Shown in pieces: positions 52,844 through 61,194 of a DNA stretch of 64,000 bases. Below the pieces are notes generated by a model. The model had not been told where the DNA came from and did no database searches. It saw nothing but the letters and a program-made list of their open reading frames with translations. Made by a program: the position numbers and the translations under genes. The DNA comes from Clostridium_AD sp937920395. Its GTDB lineage: Bacteria; Bacillota; Clostridia; Clostridiales; Clostridiaceae. Location: contig DAVZGP010000004.1 in assembly GCA_052274345.1 (NCBI GenBank), forward strand, positions 1-64,000, read 5' to 3'. Within the stretch, counting starts at the first letter, position 1. Every line of letters begins with the position of its first letter.

Positions 52844-54274
52844 TTAAACTTTAATATGATTTTTTATAAATTCTTCATTCATATATCCAACCGTATAAGA
52901 ACTCCCTAATATATCCCCCGCTATCGTTACTTTACATTTAGTAATAGCTTTATTCTTTTGGAATAAATTTTGTATTTTTTCCATTGACTGAATACAATCT
53001 TTTTGTATTATAACTGTTTCCCTTGAGAATTTTCTATATCTCATTACAATAAATTTATCGCCACAATACAGTCCATTATCAATAAATCTTGTATAATGTA
53101 AAATCACTAAGCTAGGAACTAATAAAAATATATAATATCCATAAGGTGCAAAATATGCTACTAAAAAGATTGCTATAAACTCAGGTACTAATCTAAGTAA
53201 AAGAAATCCTTTTAAAGCTTTTCGAGGAGACTTCTCTAGTTTATAAATTATATTCATTTCAGGTAAAATATCCACAAAGAACTTATCTAGTACTATTCTT
53301 TTAGCAATAGGACAAATTATAGTACTCTCACCCTTGTCTTTTCCATATCCAATAGTTTCAACATTTAATGAAAAGTATCCTAATGGCTTTTTAATAATTC
53401 CCTCAACTATTATTAGACTTTGAATTCGTTTAACCGGGATAGTTACTTCCTTTTTATTAAATAATCCATATGATAGTTTGATATTATCGTCTTCACGTAT
53501 AACTGTAAATTTGTAATATTTTATTATAGTTAAACCGATAGATATAACCCAGGAAATAAACAACATAATAATGATTAGCATTACTACATATCTTATTATA
53601 TTAACACCATTAATTCCCTTCATTATATTATCCGTATATCCCTGAACTTTTTTCTTAAATTCCTTTGGCATCATATCATCTATCTTAGAATAAAAGGCCA
53701 AAATTATAAAAAATACGGCTAAAATACGTGTAGAAAATGTCGCCATTACAAATAAATCTCTTAAAGAAGAAGTGAACATCTTTATATTTTTTTCTTCTAT
53801 AATTTTATCTTGATTTTCATTTTTTTTAAGCCTAAATATAATTTCTTTGATTCTTAGTGCTTCCTGATTAGATAAGAAAATAGATATTTCAGACTTTTCA
53901 GTTCCACCAGCAGTATCAATCTCAAGCTTACAAACATTAAACAAACGCTGAATTAATGATGACGATATATCTGCAGTATGCACTTGTGAAAAAGGAACAG
54001 TTCTCTCATGAATTTCAAAAACTCCATATTTCATGTACATCCCCTCAGCCTGAACATAATATACATTTCTCTTCCATTTAAATATAGCTAAAGCGCTAAC
54101 TATAACAAAGAAGATAATTATAACTATAACTTCGGTATAATCTCCGCCATACCTTTTCGGAATTTTAGAACCTATGGATATTAAAAATATAATAAATGGA
54201 ATTATACTATTTTTTATAAATTGAAAAAGTTCAGAAAATATTATATATTTATGTTGGTGTTTTAGTTCTTTCAT
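52844..54274 (-). CDS. PH-domain membrane protein, YdbT-like
   Basis: The 476-residue membrane protein has about six helices (about 15-35, 45-65, 175-195, 225-250, 370-385 and 388-405) and three bacterial PH-type (bPH2) segments: MKYGVFEIHERTVPFSQVHT near residue 85, DNIKLSYGLFNKKEVTIPVK near 270 and MRYRKFSRETVIIQKD near 425. The YdbS/YdbT pair in Bacillus is linked to resistance to antimicrobial peptides. It overlaps the upstream YdbS-like gene by 4 bases. The function is not biochemically defined. Confidence 0.85.
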   Translation of the reverse strand: MKELKHQHKYIIFSELFQFIKNSIIPFIIFLISIGSKIPKRYGGDYTEVIVIIIFFVIVSALAIFKWKRNVYYVQAEGMYMKYGVFEIHERTVPFSQVHTADISSSLIQRLFNVCKLEIDTAGGTEKSEISIFLSNQEALRIKEIIFRLKKNENQDKIIEEKNIKMFTSSLRDLFVMATFSTRILAVFFIILAFYSKIDDMMPKEFKKKVQGYTDNIMKGINGVNIIRYVVMLIIIMLFISWVISIGLTIIKYYKFTVIREDDNIKLSYGLFNKKEVTIPVKRIQSLIIVEGIIKKPLGYFSLNVETIGYGKDKGESTIICPIAKRIVLDKFFVDILPEMNIIYKLEKSPRKALKGFLLLRLVPEFIAIFLVAYFAPYGYYIFLLVPSLVILHYTRFIDNGLYCGDKFIVMRYRKFSRETVIIQKDCIQSMEKIQNLFQKNKAITKCKVTIAGDILGSSYTVGYMNEEFIKNHIKV

Positions 54275-54729
54275 ATATTTATCTCCTGGACAGTTTTTGT
54301 AATACTTAACTGAAGTGCATTACCAATCTCACTTTCCAAATAAGGAATTTTATAAGCTCCTCCAGCAGTATGCACCGTTAAATTTATTAGTTTATATTTT
54401 CTTAATATTATTCCTTGATCTGTGTCTACATACTGAACTCTACTCATTGGAATAATTACATTTATTTCAGTAAATACACCATGTTTCAGAATAATCTTTT
54501 CTTCGTCCATATAATAACTAAATTTTTCATACTTATATTTTGGAATAAATAATGAATTTATTAATATAATAATTGTTACCACATATACAATCGATATTAA
54601 TATATATTTCCATATTGAATCAAATCCTAAAAATATGCTTAAAGCCACTCCAATTATTAAAAATACACTTGTTAGAACTAATCCATCAATTGTCCACATT
54701 TTTTGTGAAAACGGTGAAATCTTTTTCAT
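54271..54729 (-). CDS. PH-domain membrane protein, YdbS-like
   Basis: The 152-residue protein has two membrane helices (about 17-34 and 40-60) and one bPH2 domain (IILKHGVFTEINVIIPMSRV, then QYVDTDQG). It forms a pair with the YdbT-like gene that follows. I preferred the ATG at 54729 because GGGGGG lies just before it; the frame extends to 54741. Heteromeric membrane complexes are likely, and substrates or ligands are unknown. Confidence 0.8.
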   Translation of the reverse strand: MKKISPFSQKMWTIDGLVLTSVFLIIGVALSIFLGFDSIWKYILISIVYVVTIIILINSLFIPKYKYEKFSYYMDEEKIILKHGVFTEINVIIPMSRVQYVDTDQGIILRKYKLINLTVHTAGGAYKIPYLESEIGNALQLSITKTVQEINI

Positions 54730-54844
54730 AATACCCCCCAAAATTGTTTACTTATTCATCTATAGTATCTATTGTACCCTACTTAGATATATATTGGCAA
54801 TATAAGCCAAAAGACTAACAATAGGATTTCTCCTTTCGCTAGCC

Positions 54845-55053
54845 TTAAATTTGGTAGTCACCTCTCCCAGTTTTTTGAACTTTAACTTTTACATTTACTT
54901 CAATATTCGAATTACATACTATAGAATTCCAGTCTACGCCCGTTTGTCTACCCTATTTAGCTGCTACAACCTGACCTAGATCTAAACAATCAACTTTAGA
55001 CTTTTCATTTTTGTAATAAACTCATCACATTCTTTTTTAACTTTTTGAGCCAT
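54845..55053 (-). pseudogene. Possible decayed small gene
   Basis: An ATG at 55053 starts MAQKVKKECDEFITKMKS. The frame then shifts to KVDCLDLGQVVAAK, meets a TAG, and continues GRQTGVDWNSIVCNSNIEVN then VKVKVQKTGRGDYQI. Codon flow looks protein-like across one frameshift and one stop, but I cannot name the family. It overlaps the 3' end of the upstream hypothetical gene. Confidence 0.35.
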
Positions 55054-55375
55054 ATATAAGACTACCCGATCGTCCAATTTTTATATTTTTCGTAACTATA
55101 TTAATATCGTTTTCCACTAAAATTTTTGACATTAATATATATTTATCACATACATATTCATTAATAAATTTGATATCACTAAAATCCTCATTAACTTGGT
55201 GCATTAAAAGGTTTAATATATCTCTATTTATAATATCTTGATCAGTTAAACCATCTTTATATAAAAAAGCTACTTCAATAGGATTAACTTTACCAATATA
55301 AAATTTTCTGATTATAATTTGTTGATTACTACCACATAACTCCATAATAGAATCGATTTTATCCTCTAAATTCAT
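55037..55375 (-). CDS. Hypothetical protein, 112 residues
   Basis: The ATG at 55375 is favoured over 55396 because AAAGGGTGA precedes it. The product begins MNLEDKIDSIMELCGSNQQ and has a mixed alpha/beta composition with GKVNPIEVAFLYKDGLTDQD. This resembles the start of GerA-type spore germination proteins (a domain that often reads LLYIDGLVD), and the C-terminal SLIYGSKS is short. If so, it would be a truncated germinant-receptor subunit A (full length about 480 residues). That link is tentative; otherwise unknown. Confidence 0.45.
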   Translation of the reverse strand: MNLEDKIDSIMELCGSNQQIIIRKFYIGKVNPIEVAFLYKDGLTDQDIINRDILNLLMHQVNEDFSDIKFINEYVCDKYILMSKILVENDINIVTKNIKIGRSGSLIYGSKS

Positions 55376-55689
55376 AATCAAATCACCCTTTCCCATAAAT
55401 ATAGTCTTCTTTACTTATTATTTGAAGAATTACACTGTGTAAAATTATATTGTAATATATTCATTTAAGATGATTTGATTTTTAAAAATTCTATTTTAAA
55501 TATGTACTTAAAACCACTCAATACTACTTAAAATATGATTTATACTTTATAAAACCATACATAAAAGCTTTATTAATAAAGCATGTCCATACTTATGTCA
55601 AACTTAATAAATATTACACATATTTGTCACCAAAATGACACAAATCTATACTATTATGTAAATATAGAGTAGACGTTAAAGCAGAGCCC
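55376..55689. other. Gene-free stretch with small palindromes
   Basis: It contains a perfect 16-bp palindrome GCTTTATTAATAAAGC (55567-55582) and an inverted repeat ATTTGT/ACAAAT (55622-55645). I saw no coding remnant. The palindromes could be regulator sites but are not near a recognised promoter. Confidence 0.4.
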
Positions 55690-55775
55690 CCTTTGCTTTA
55701 ATATATATAACTAACGTTTACAATAATAGAACCTACAAGGGAAGCCATAAAATAATGGCTTCCCTTAATTCATAT
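55690..55775. repeat. 86-bp duplicated segment, copy A
   Basis: It starts CCTTTGCTTTAATATATATA and ends TTAATTCATAT, and matches 56559-56645 except for a 2-base indel and about 8 changes. It contains an intact terminator hairpin. The two copies bracket the rubrerythrin gene. Confidence 0.8.
55737..55766. terminator. Terminator hairpin in copy A
   Basis: AAGGGAAGCCAT (55737-55748) pairs perfectly with 55755-55766 around AAAATA. No complete gene ends immediately before it, so it may be left over from a lost gene. Confidence 0.6.
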
Positions 55776-55913
55776 TATTTAAAAAAATATCCTTTCGCAT
55801 AAAATTATAAATTATGAATAAGAAAATATTCTTTTTCAAAATAAAATATGTTATTGTGGTAATACTATTTAATATGGCTATTTTCTCAACAGATAAAAAC
55901 AAGGAGGCATCAC

Positions 55914-56489
55914 ATGACAATGTTAAAGGGAACAAATACAGCTGAAAATCTTATGCGCGGTTTTGCTGGAGAATCACAAGCTAGGAATAGGTATACATAT
56001 TATGCATCCGTTGCAAAAAAAGAAGGATACATACAAATATCTAATATATTTACACAAACCGCAGGTAATGAATTAGCTCATGCTAAAAGGTTTTTTAAGC
56101 TTTTAAATCAAGAATTAAATGGTGAATCAGTAGACATTACTGCTGGTTATCCTGTTGGACTTGGAGACACTAAAGCAAATTTATTATCGGCAGCAAATGG
56201 AGAACATGAAGAGTGGACAGCAATTTATCCAAGTTTTGCAACAGTTGCAGAGAAAGAAGGCTTTACAGAGATTGCTCTTGCATTTAGAAAAGTAGCCGAA
56301 GTAGAAAAACATCATGATGAAAAATTTAGGTCACTATTAACCAGTTTAGAAACCAATACAATATATCACAGTGAGACACCAGTTAAATGGATATGTAACA
56401 ACTGTGGTTATATTTATGAAGGAACAGATGCTCCAAAAATATGCCCAGTCTGCAAACATCCTATTGGATATTTTCAGGTATTAACTTAA
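55914..56489 (+). CDS. rbr: Rubrerythrin
   Basis: The 191-residue protein has an N-terminal ferritin-like diiron domain (FAGESQARNRYTYYASVAKK, GNELAHAKRFF, EKEGFTEIALAFRKVAEVEK, HHDEKFR) and a C-terminal rubredoxin domain (CNNCGYIYEG, CPVCKHPIGYF). It reduces hydrogen peroxide, taking electrons through the rubredoxin centre, and protects anaerobes from oxygen. All expected Glu/His and Cys ligands are visible. The site CAAGGAGGC supports the start. An 86-bp duplication flanks the gene. Confidence 0.93.
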   Translation: MTMLKGTNTAENLMRGFAGESQARNRYTYYASVAKKEGYIQISNIFTQTAGNELAHAKRFFKLLNQELNGESVDITAGYPVGLGDTKANLLSAANGEHEEWTAIYPSFATVAEKEGFTEIALAFRKVAEVEKHHDEKFRSLLTSLETNTIYHSETPVKWICNNCGYIYEGTDAPKICPVCKHPIGYFQVLT

Positions 56490-56558
56490 ATATTAAATAG
56501 AATATTAGATTAAAATGAGCACTCACATTAATATAGAATAAAATTCAAAATATAATTT

Positions 56559-56645
56559 CCTTTGCTTTAATATATATATAACTAACATTTACAATAATAG
56601 AACCTATAAGGGGAGCATATCATAATGTCTTCCCTTAATTCATAT
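56559..56645. repeat. 86-bp duplicated segment, copy B
   Basis: It matches copy A (55690-55775) with scattered changes. Its hairpin is partly destroyed (AAGGGGAGCATA versus AAGGGAAGCCAT). Its last bases overlap the 3' end of the nuoF remnant, so a rearrangement joined them. Confidence 0.8.
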
Positions 56646-57187
56646 ACTCTCTGGTGTTCCATTATTTAAATAATCCTCTGCATCTTTTGAAAATAGAGTT
56701 TGAATTATAGCTAAAGTTTCCACATTATTGATACAAGTAGGTAATGAAAATACCCCCTTTTGTTTAATATAAGGTGGTTTTATCCTAGGTGTGCCACTTC
56801 TTCCTTCTATGGATTCAGCTAGAACAGATCCTTCTCCACAAACGTATAAACCACCACCAGAAACAACCTTTATTTGAAATTAAACCCTCTACCTAAAATG
56901 TTATCTCCAAGAAGATCTGCTATTTTCGCGAGTTCAATTACATTATTCATTCTTCTTTGAAGTTTTGGATATTCCTCTCTAATATATACATATCCTATAT
57001 TTGCATCTATATCTGCATCTATAGCAAAAGCTGTAATAATCATGCCTTCTAAAACTTTAAATGGTTCATACTCGAGTAAAACACGATCCTTAAAAGTGCA
57101 TGGTTCTCCCTCGTCTGGATTACTATAATTAAATTGTCTAGATATTATTTTTACTGCCTTTTTCATACTATCAACCCTTCCTTTCAC
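56640..57187 (-). pseudogene. NuoF/HydB-type flavoprotein remnant
   Basis: Two frames belong to the 51-kDa NADH-binding subunit family. The upstream part reads NPDEGEPCTFKDRVLLEYEP, then GMIITAFAIDAD and IGYVYIREEYPKLQ. The downstream part, one frame off after GFNF, reads VSGGGLYVCGEGSVLAESIE, then GTPRIKPPYIKQKG and NNVETLAIIQTLF. The N-terminal FMN/NAD loop and C-terminal Fe-S region are missing. Normal members have 420-600 residues, so this is under half. The 3' end lies in copy B of the duplication. Confidence 0.85.
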
Positions 57188-57216
57188 TTTGAATAAAACA
57201 TTTTGTATATTTCAAG

Positions 57217-57363
57217 TTATACCATCCTATAACTCTGAATAATATTTTTTATTTTTTCATTATTCAAATTTTCCACAACGTTTTCATCAATTCTAAATAC
57301 TGGTGATATATCACATGCCCCAAAGCAAGGCGTGTACATAAGCGTAAATATTCCATCTTTTGT
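57217..57363 (-). pseudogene. NuoE-type thioredoxin-like fragment
   Basis: Only the C-terminal half remains: DGIFTLMYTPCFGACDISPV, then FRIDENVVENLNNEKIKNII, with the CFGACD [2Fe-2S] motif. It is fused in frame upstream to a fragment of an enoate reductase (junction near 57363). Normally NuoE precedes NuoF, which is the order seen here. Confidence 0.8.
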
Positions 57364-58152
57364 TGTTTCACCAACTTTTACTCTTTTGCAATCTACATCT
57401 CCAGCCCAATGCACGTGACTCATTTGTACTGCAGGAACATTTGATATAAAAGGCGAGGCACCTACTGCAATAATTAATGCATCTGGCTTGTTTTCTTTTA
57501 TAGTTTCTACGGTTACTTCTGTGTTTAAAACAATTTTACCTCCACATTTTAAAGTTTGGGAAACAATCCACTCTAAGAAATTTTTAAGATCTTTTTAAAT
57601 TCAAGGTCTGTCGCATGATTTAAAGTTCCACCTAATTTATCTTCTTTTTCATAAATCGTTACATCATGGCCCCTTTGCATTGCAGTAAGTGCAGCTTGCA
57701 TTCCTGCTGGTCCACCACCAATTATTACAACTTTTTTCGGAGTTTCAGCCTTTTTAAATATTCCACCAAGATATTCTGTTTCACGTCCATTCGTTGGATT
57801 AACTGCGCAAAGAGTCTTTTTAAAGAAGGCAGAACGTCCGCAACATATGTTACAACGCACACATGGACGTATATCTTCTTCTTTTCCTAGAGCCGCTTTT
57901 CTCATAAACTCTGGATCTGCTACGTACTGCCTCTAATAATTCTATACAAAACCTTGCTCTGTTTTCAAAACTTCCGCCGTATCTTTCAACACGTTTATTT
58001 ACATATGGTGATAAAAATTGACTTGGTAGCATACCATGTGCTCCATGAATCATTACCATTTTAAATCCGCTATCTTTACATCTTCCCGCTGCATCTGCAT
58101 AATCCTGAATAGTTTTATTAATTAGCGGAATACTCATTTCTTCAACTTCTGC
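57364..58152 (-). pseudogene. 2-enoate reductase remnant (OYE-like Fe-S flavoenzyme)
   Basis: The N-terminal TIM-barrel fragment reads MVMIHGAHGMLPSQFLSPYV and NKRVERYGGSFENRARFCIE. After a deletion of about 150 residues and a frame change the sequence resumes ADPEFMRKAALGKEEDIRPC with CVRCNICCGR (the 4Fe-4S site). VVIIGGGPAGMQAALTAMQR (FAD) follows, and after a one-base loss in an A run, KNFLEWIVSQTLKCGGKIVL. It ends at GDVDCKRVKVGE, fused to NuoE. Normal enzymes have about 650-670 residues. The family reduces activated C=C bonds. Confidence 0.85.
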
Positions 58153-58518
58153 TGGTGACTTAAATCTATTCATATCAAAACACAATTCCTTTGGAGTTAA
58201 AAATGAAATTTGTATATTCTCAGGGCCACCACCAGCATCTTCTATAACATAGTGTGTACGTCCCTGAAACTTCTTAATTATGGGTGTAGCAGGTTCTAGT
58301 ATTATTGCTCTATCTTCATCGCTAATCGATATCCCATAATGGCCTTTTTTAAATCAAAGCATGTACCTCATGTCCTCAAGTGCATGCCATGCAAACCACC
58401 AATTTATCATTTCAACAGTTACGCCTGGAAATTTGTTGTTAACAGCAACATAAGCCGCTCCATTTGGAATAACACAATACTCATTTTCAACCTCATGATA
58501 TGATGAATCAAATTTCCT
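58153..58518 (-). pseudogene. PhlG/phloretin-hydrolase-like remnant (DAPG hydrolase family)
   Basis: The frame reads PNGAAYVAVNNKFPGVTVEM, INWWFAWHALEDMRYML, a TGA at 58354-58356 where Trp is expected, then KKGHYGISISDEDRAIILEP, THYVIEDAGGGPENIQISFL and FDMNRFKSPA. This matches the 2,4-diacetylphloroglucinol hydrolase family, which includes phloretin hydrolase (C-C bond cleavage of acylphloroglucinols). The 3' end runs in frame into the enoate reductase fragment at a shared SPA. The N terminus is missing. The family call is by motif. Confidence 0.7.
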
Positions 58519-58620
58519 TGTATATATATTAACAAAGTATAGATTAATAAAAAAATACCCAATTAGAATTACTCTTATTCTTTTATGTTATAACTAGTAC
58601 ATATGTTTTTCTCAAAAAAT

Positions 58621-58652
58621 AAGAAAAGCACAGCCTTCGCCATACTTTTCTT
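58621..58652 (-). terminator. Terminator of the lysR remnant
   Basis: On the minus strand a 14-bp stem with three wobbles surrounds a GAAG loop, built on AAGAAAAG (58621-58628) and CTTTTCTT (58645-58652), and is followed by a T6 run. It lies 23 bases after the lysR stop codon. Confidence 0.7.
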
Positions 58653-58675
58653 ATATTAATAATATTAATAATTTT

Positions 58676-59172
58676 TTATATTTTTACTTTATTCAAAACA
58701 TCATTGGTAAATAATGTAACTACCGGATTCATATTTTCTTTTTTCCAAGCCATAACTACGCTTATAAAATCATCTTTTAATTTAAAAAATTTAAAATTCT
58801 CATTATTATGCATTCTAATATTACTAGCAACCAGTGAAATTCCAAGCCCATACTCCACATATAAAAGTAAAGACTCTATATTAGGAAGTTGTTTAACAAT
58901 GTTAGGCGTAAACCCATTTTTTCTACAGCACTTTCAATAGCTTTTTCAATACGCTCAGATACACCACTCAATTCCTTAAAAAGAATAACACCAGCCGGTG
59001 TTAACCGAACATCTCGTTTTGTTCTATAAAAAAGTTGAACACCTATTTCACTTTCTAAAATAGTAGTTTGCTTACTCAAAGAAGGTTGTGAAACGTACAA
59101 AGACTTTGCATCTTCTGTAAAGTTAAGGTATTTTGCTATAGCAAAAAAATAATTGATTTGGAGTAAAGTTAT
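58676..59172 (-). pseudogene. LysR-family regulator remnant
   Basis: The N-terminal frame reads FFAIAKYLNFTEDAKSLYVS then QPSLSKQTTILESEIGVQLF, the LysR helix-turn-helix. The first codon in frame before TLLQINYFF is ATA (59170-59172), probably a mutated ATG. After IESAVEK the frame breaks and resumes as NGFTPNIVKQLPNIESLLLY then YGLGISLVASNI, the end of the effector domain. About 130 residues are missing. It lies just upstream of the collapsed catabolic genes and was likely their regulator. Confidence 0.82.
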
Positions 59173-59257
59173 TCTTTTCTAGCTTATAATAACTCACCAA
59201 CCTTGTTATATATTATTTATGTTACTTCCATACATTCTTATTATACAATAAACCCCT

Positions 59258-59869
59258 CTATTTAACAGATACACATATATTGTCTTTTATGTAAAATCTC
59301 CATAAAAAGTCTGCTGCTTCCTGTGCATAATTAATACCAATTCTTTTAGCTTCTATAATTTGTATTTCTTCTTTATCCACTAATTCTTCAATATATAATC
59401 CACTTGTACACAAATCTTGCTCGTTATTTTCTTTATTTATATTCATAGCTATACACAACTTAGATGGACCAGTTGTTAAGTTTTTGATTTGAGCTTTAGT
59501 TAATTCATTATAATCTTTCTTAAATCTTAACTTTGCCATTTCATTAATGCCATCTATTGGCTCAATTGCTCTTATTAAAACCCCTTCTGGAAAGCCTTTT
59601 TCTTTTGTTATTACATTAAAGCAATGATACATTCCATAAATAAAATATACATATGCTATACCAGGCTCACCATATAAAGTTTCAACCCTGGGTGTATGTT
59701 TTCCTCCATAAGCGTGGCAAGCCTTATCTATTGACCCAATATATGCTTCTGTTTCAACTATCTTTCCCCTAAATTTTACTCCATTAATTTTATGTACAAG
59801 CACTTTTCCAAGAAGTTCCCTCGCAACCTTCAAAGTATCTCTAGCATAAAATTCTCTAGTAAGTTTCAA
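59258..59869 (-). CDS. 3-methyladenine DNA glycosylase (AAG/MPG family)
   Basis: The 203-residue enzyme matches the AAG family: FYARDTLKVARELLGKVLVH, GKIVETEAYIGSIDKACHAY (catalytic Glu in VETEAY, near residue 44), GIAYVYFIYGMYHCFNVIT and LTTGPSKLCIAMNIN. It removes alkylated or deaminated purines from DNA. The start is a TTG at 59869 preceded by AGGAGGGG; the frame extends further but lacks a site. A single gene. Confidence 0.9.
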   Translation of the reverse strand: MKLTREFYARDTLKVARELLGKVLVHKINGVKFRGKIVETEAYIGSIDKACHAYGGKHTPRVETLYGEPGIAYVYFIYGMYHCFNVITKEKGFPEGVLIRAIEPIDGINEMAKLRFKKDYNELTKAQIKNLTTGPSKLCIAMNINKENNEQDLCTSGLYIEELVDKEEIQIIEAKRIGINYAQEAADFLWRFYIKDNICVSVK

Positions 59870-60012
59870 AAGAACCCCTCCTAAGAAATATATTTTCCTT
59901 ACCATTTACTATTCTATTGATAACTTTTATGCTTAGAGTCTATTATCTCATAAATTAGAAAGTATATAAAGCATATAATATCTACCTCCTACTTAGAAAT
60001 GGGCAAAATAAT

Positions 60013-60060
60013 AGGCGTACTTAAGTCCATAACATAAATGTTGTGGACTTAAGTACGCCT
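60013..60060. terminator. Strong bidirectional terminator
   Basis: A 22-base arm beginning AGGCGTACTTAAGTCCA (60013) pairs with its complement ending at 60060, with one mismatch. A T6 run follows on the plus strand and TATTATTTT on the minus. It ends the FMN-binding gene. Confidence 0.85.
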
Positions 60061-60070
60061 AGATTTTTTA

Positions 60071-60469
60071 TTATAATGTAATTACTCTTGGAGCATCTGA
60101 GAATGAATACAATGTTGCTGTTCCTTCTGCTACATAAAAGACTTCGAAAATAGGATTTTCTGGAGTTTTGTACATTTTTAGAAGATCAGGCATAACTTTA
60201 AACACTTTAGCTTTTGCTTCCAAATTTTTATCAAATACTGCCTTACCTTGTAGTCTTATCCATTGACCTTTATCAGACATAGTACATATTTCAAAATATG
60301 GATTTGTAACTAATTGTTTATATACATCCTTTTGATTGCTTGTACAAAAATAGATTTTGCCTTCATGTTCCATAGCAAATCCAAATGGACGTAATCTTGG
60401 TTTATCACCCTCAACAGTTGCTAGATAAAATACTTTAGCATCAGTAATAAATTTTAATATTTCATTCAT
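60071..60469 (-). CDS. FMN-binding pyridoxamine-oxidase-fold protein
   Basis: The 132-residue protein is of the split-barrel PNPOx-like group: AKVFYLATVEGDKPRLRPFG, AMEHEGKIYFCTSNQKDVYK and WIRLQGKAVFDKN. Members bind FMN or related flavins and reduce varied substrates; this short form is common in clostridia. It has AGAGGTAAAAATT before the ATG. A (TTTA)n tract lies 22-50 bases upstream, which could affect expression. Substrate unknown. Confidence 0.85.
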   Translation of the reverse strand: MNEILKFITDAKVFYLATVEGDKPRLRPFGFAMEHEGKIYFCTSNQKDVYKQLVTNPYFEICTMSDKGQWIRLQGKAVFDKNLEAKAKVFKVMPDLLKMYKTPENPIFEVFYVAEGTATLYSFSDAPRVITL

Positions 60470-60490
60470 AATTTTTACCTCTCTTTACTA

Positions 60491-60519
60491 ATTTATTTAT
60501 TTATTTATTTATTTATTTA
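60491..60519. repeat. TTTA tetranucleotide tract
   Basis: Seven tandem copies of ATTT plus one base. It lies in the 68-base gap between the rubrerythrin-like gene and the FMN-binding gene, in the upstream region of the latter. Such tracts vary in length by slippage. Confidence 0.9.
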
Positions 60520-60537
60520 AATTTAATTAAATACATT

Positions 60538-60942
60538 TTATTTTGCCGATTCCTTAACTAACTTTGCAAGTAACTCCCCATGTCGTCGTTCATCCTCTGC
60601 AATTACATCTATTTGCTTTGCAGCGTCTTCAAGTCCAATTCCACGCATCTGACTTGCAAATTGATTTAAGCTTTCAAAAGCATTACTCTCGGCTGGTGCA
60701 ATCTTTTTTAAAAACCCTAAAATATCTTCGTTGGTGTGGCCATTTAGAACTGCATATATACCAGCATGACGCATTTCATCTGCAGCAATTTTTAGAAGGA
60801 TTTCTGATATCTCATCAAGTCCTCTTTCCTTAGCGAGATATGCAAGCCCCGCGTACATTCCAGCACCCTTTTCTTCGCCTTTTCCATTTTTATCTATTTG
60901 CCCTTCGAATTTTGTACCTTTAGTTACTCCATAAATACTCAT
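60538..60942 (-). CDS. Rubrerythrin-like diiron protein without rubredoxin domain
   Basis: The 134-residue protein has ferritin-like motifs: EEKGAGMYAGLAYLAKERGL, ILLKIAADEMRHAGIYAVLN, and AEDERRHGELLAKLVKE, with Glu and His ligands for two iron atoms. It lacks the rubredoxin domain of the classical form at 55914-56489. I set the start at 60942 because CAGGAGG lies 7 bases before it. Probably a peroxide-reducing or iron-binding protein, and possibly linked to the FMN-binding gene downstream. Confidence 0.85.
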   Translation of the reverse strand: MSIYGVTKGTKFEGQIDKNGKGEEKGAGMYAGLAYLAKERGLDEISEILLKIAADEMRHAGIYAVLNGHTNEDILGFLKKIAPAESNAFESLNQFASQMRGIGLEDAAKQIDVIAEDERRHGELLAKLVKESAK

Positions 60943-61194
60943 ATAAAAACCTCCTGATATTAATAATTTCATCTATTAATATAATTATTAGCACTTATTA
61001 AGTCATTATTTCAGCTTTGCTAAAATTATTTATATTAAATATATTTCATTCCCTTGCTTTTTGTTGTAGATAATAATATATTAGTACTACTAACATTTAT
61101 TTAATATTATCAAACATTCTTATCTGTGTCAATATTTTTTTAGTAATAGTAAATAATGTTTTGTATCACTAAACTGTTTAAGGAGTGTTATATA

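Noticed and set aside
60491..60519. CRISPR or larger repeat array
   Set aside because: A pure tetranucleotide tract with no spacers, so it is a microsatellite.
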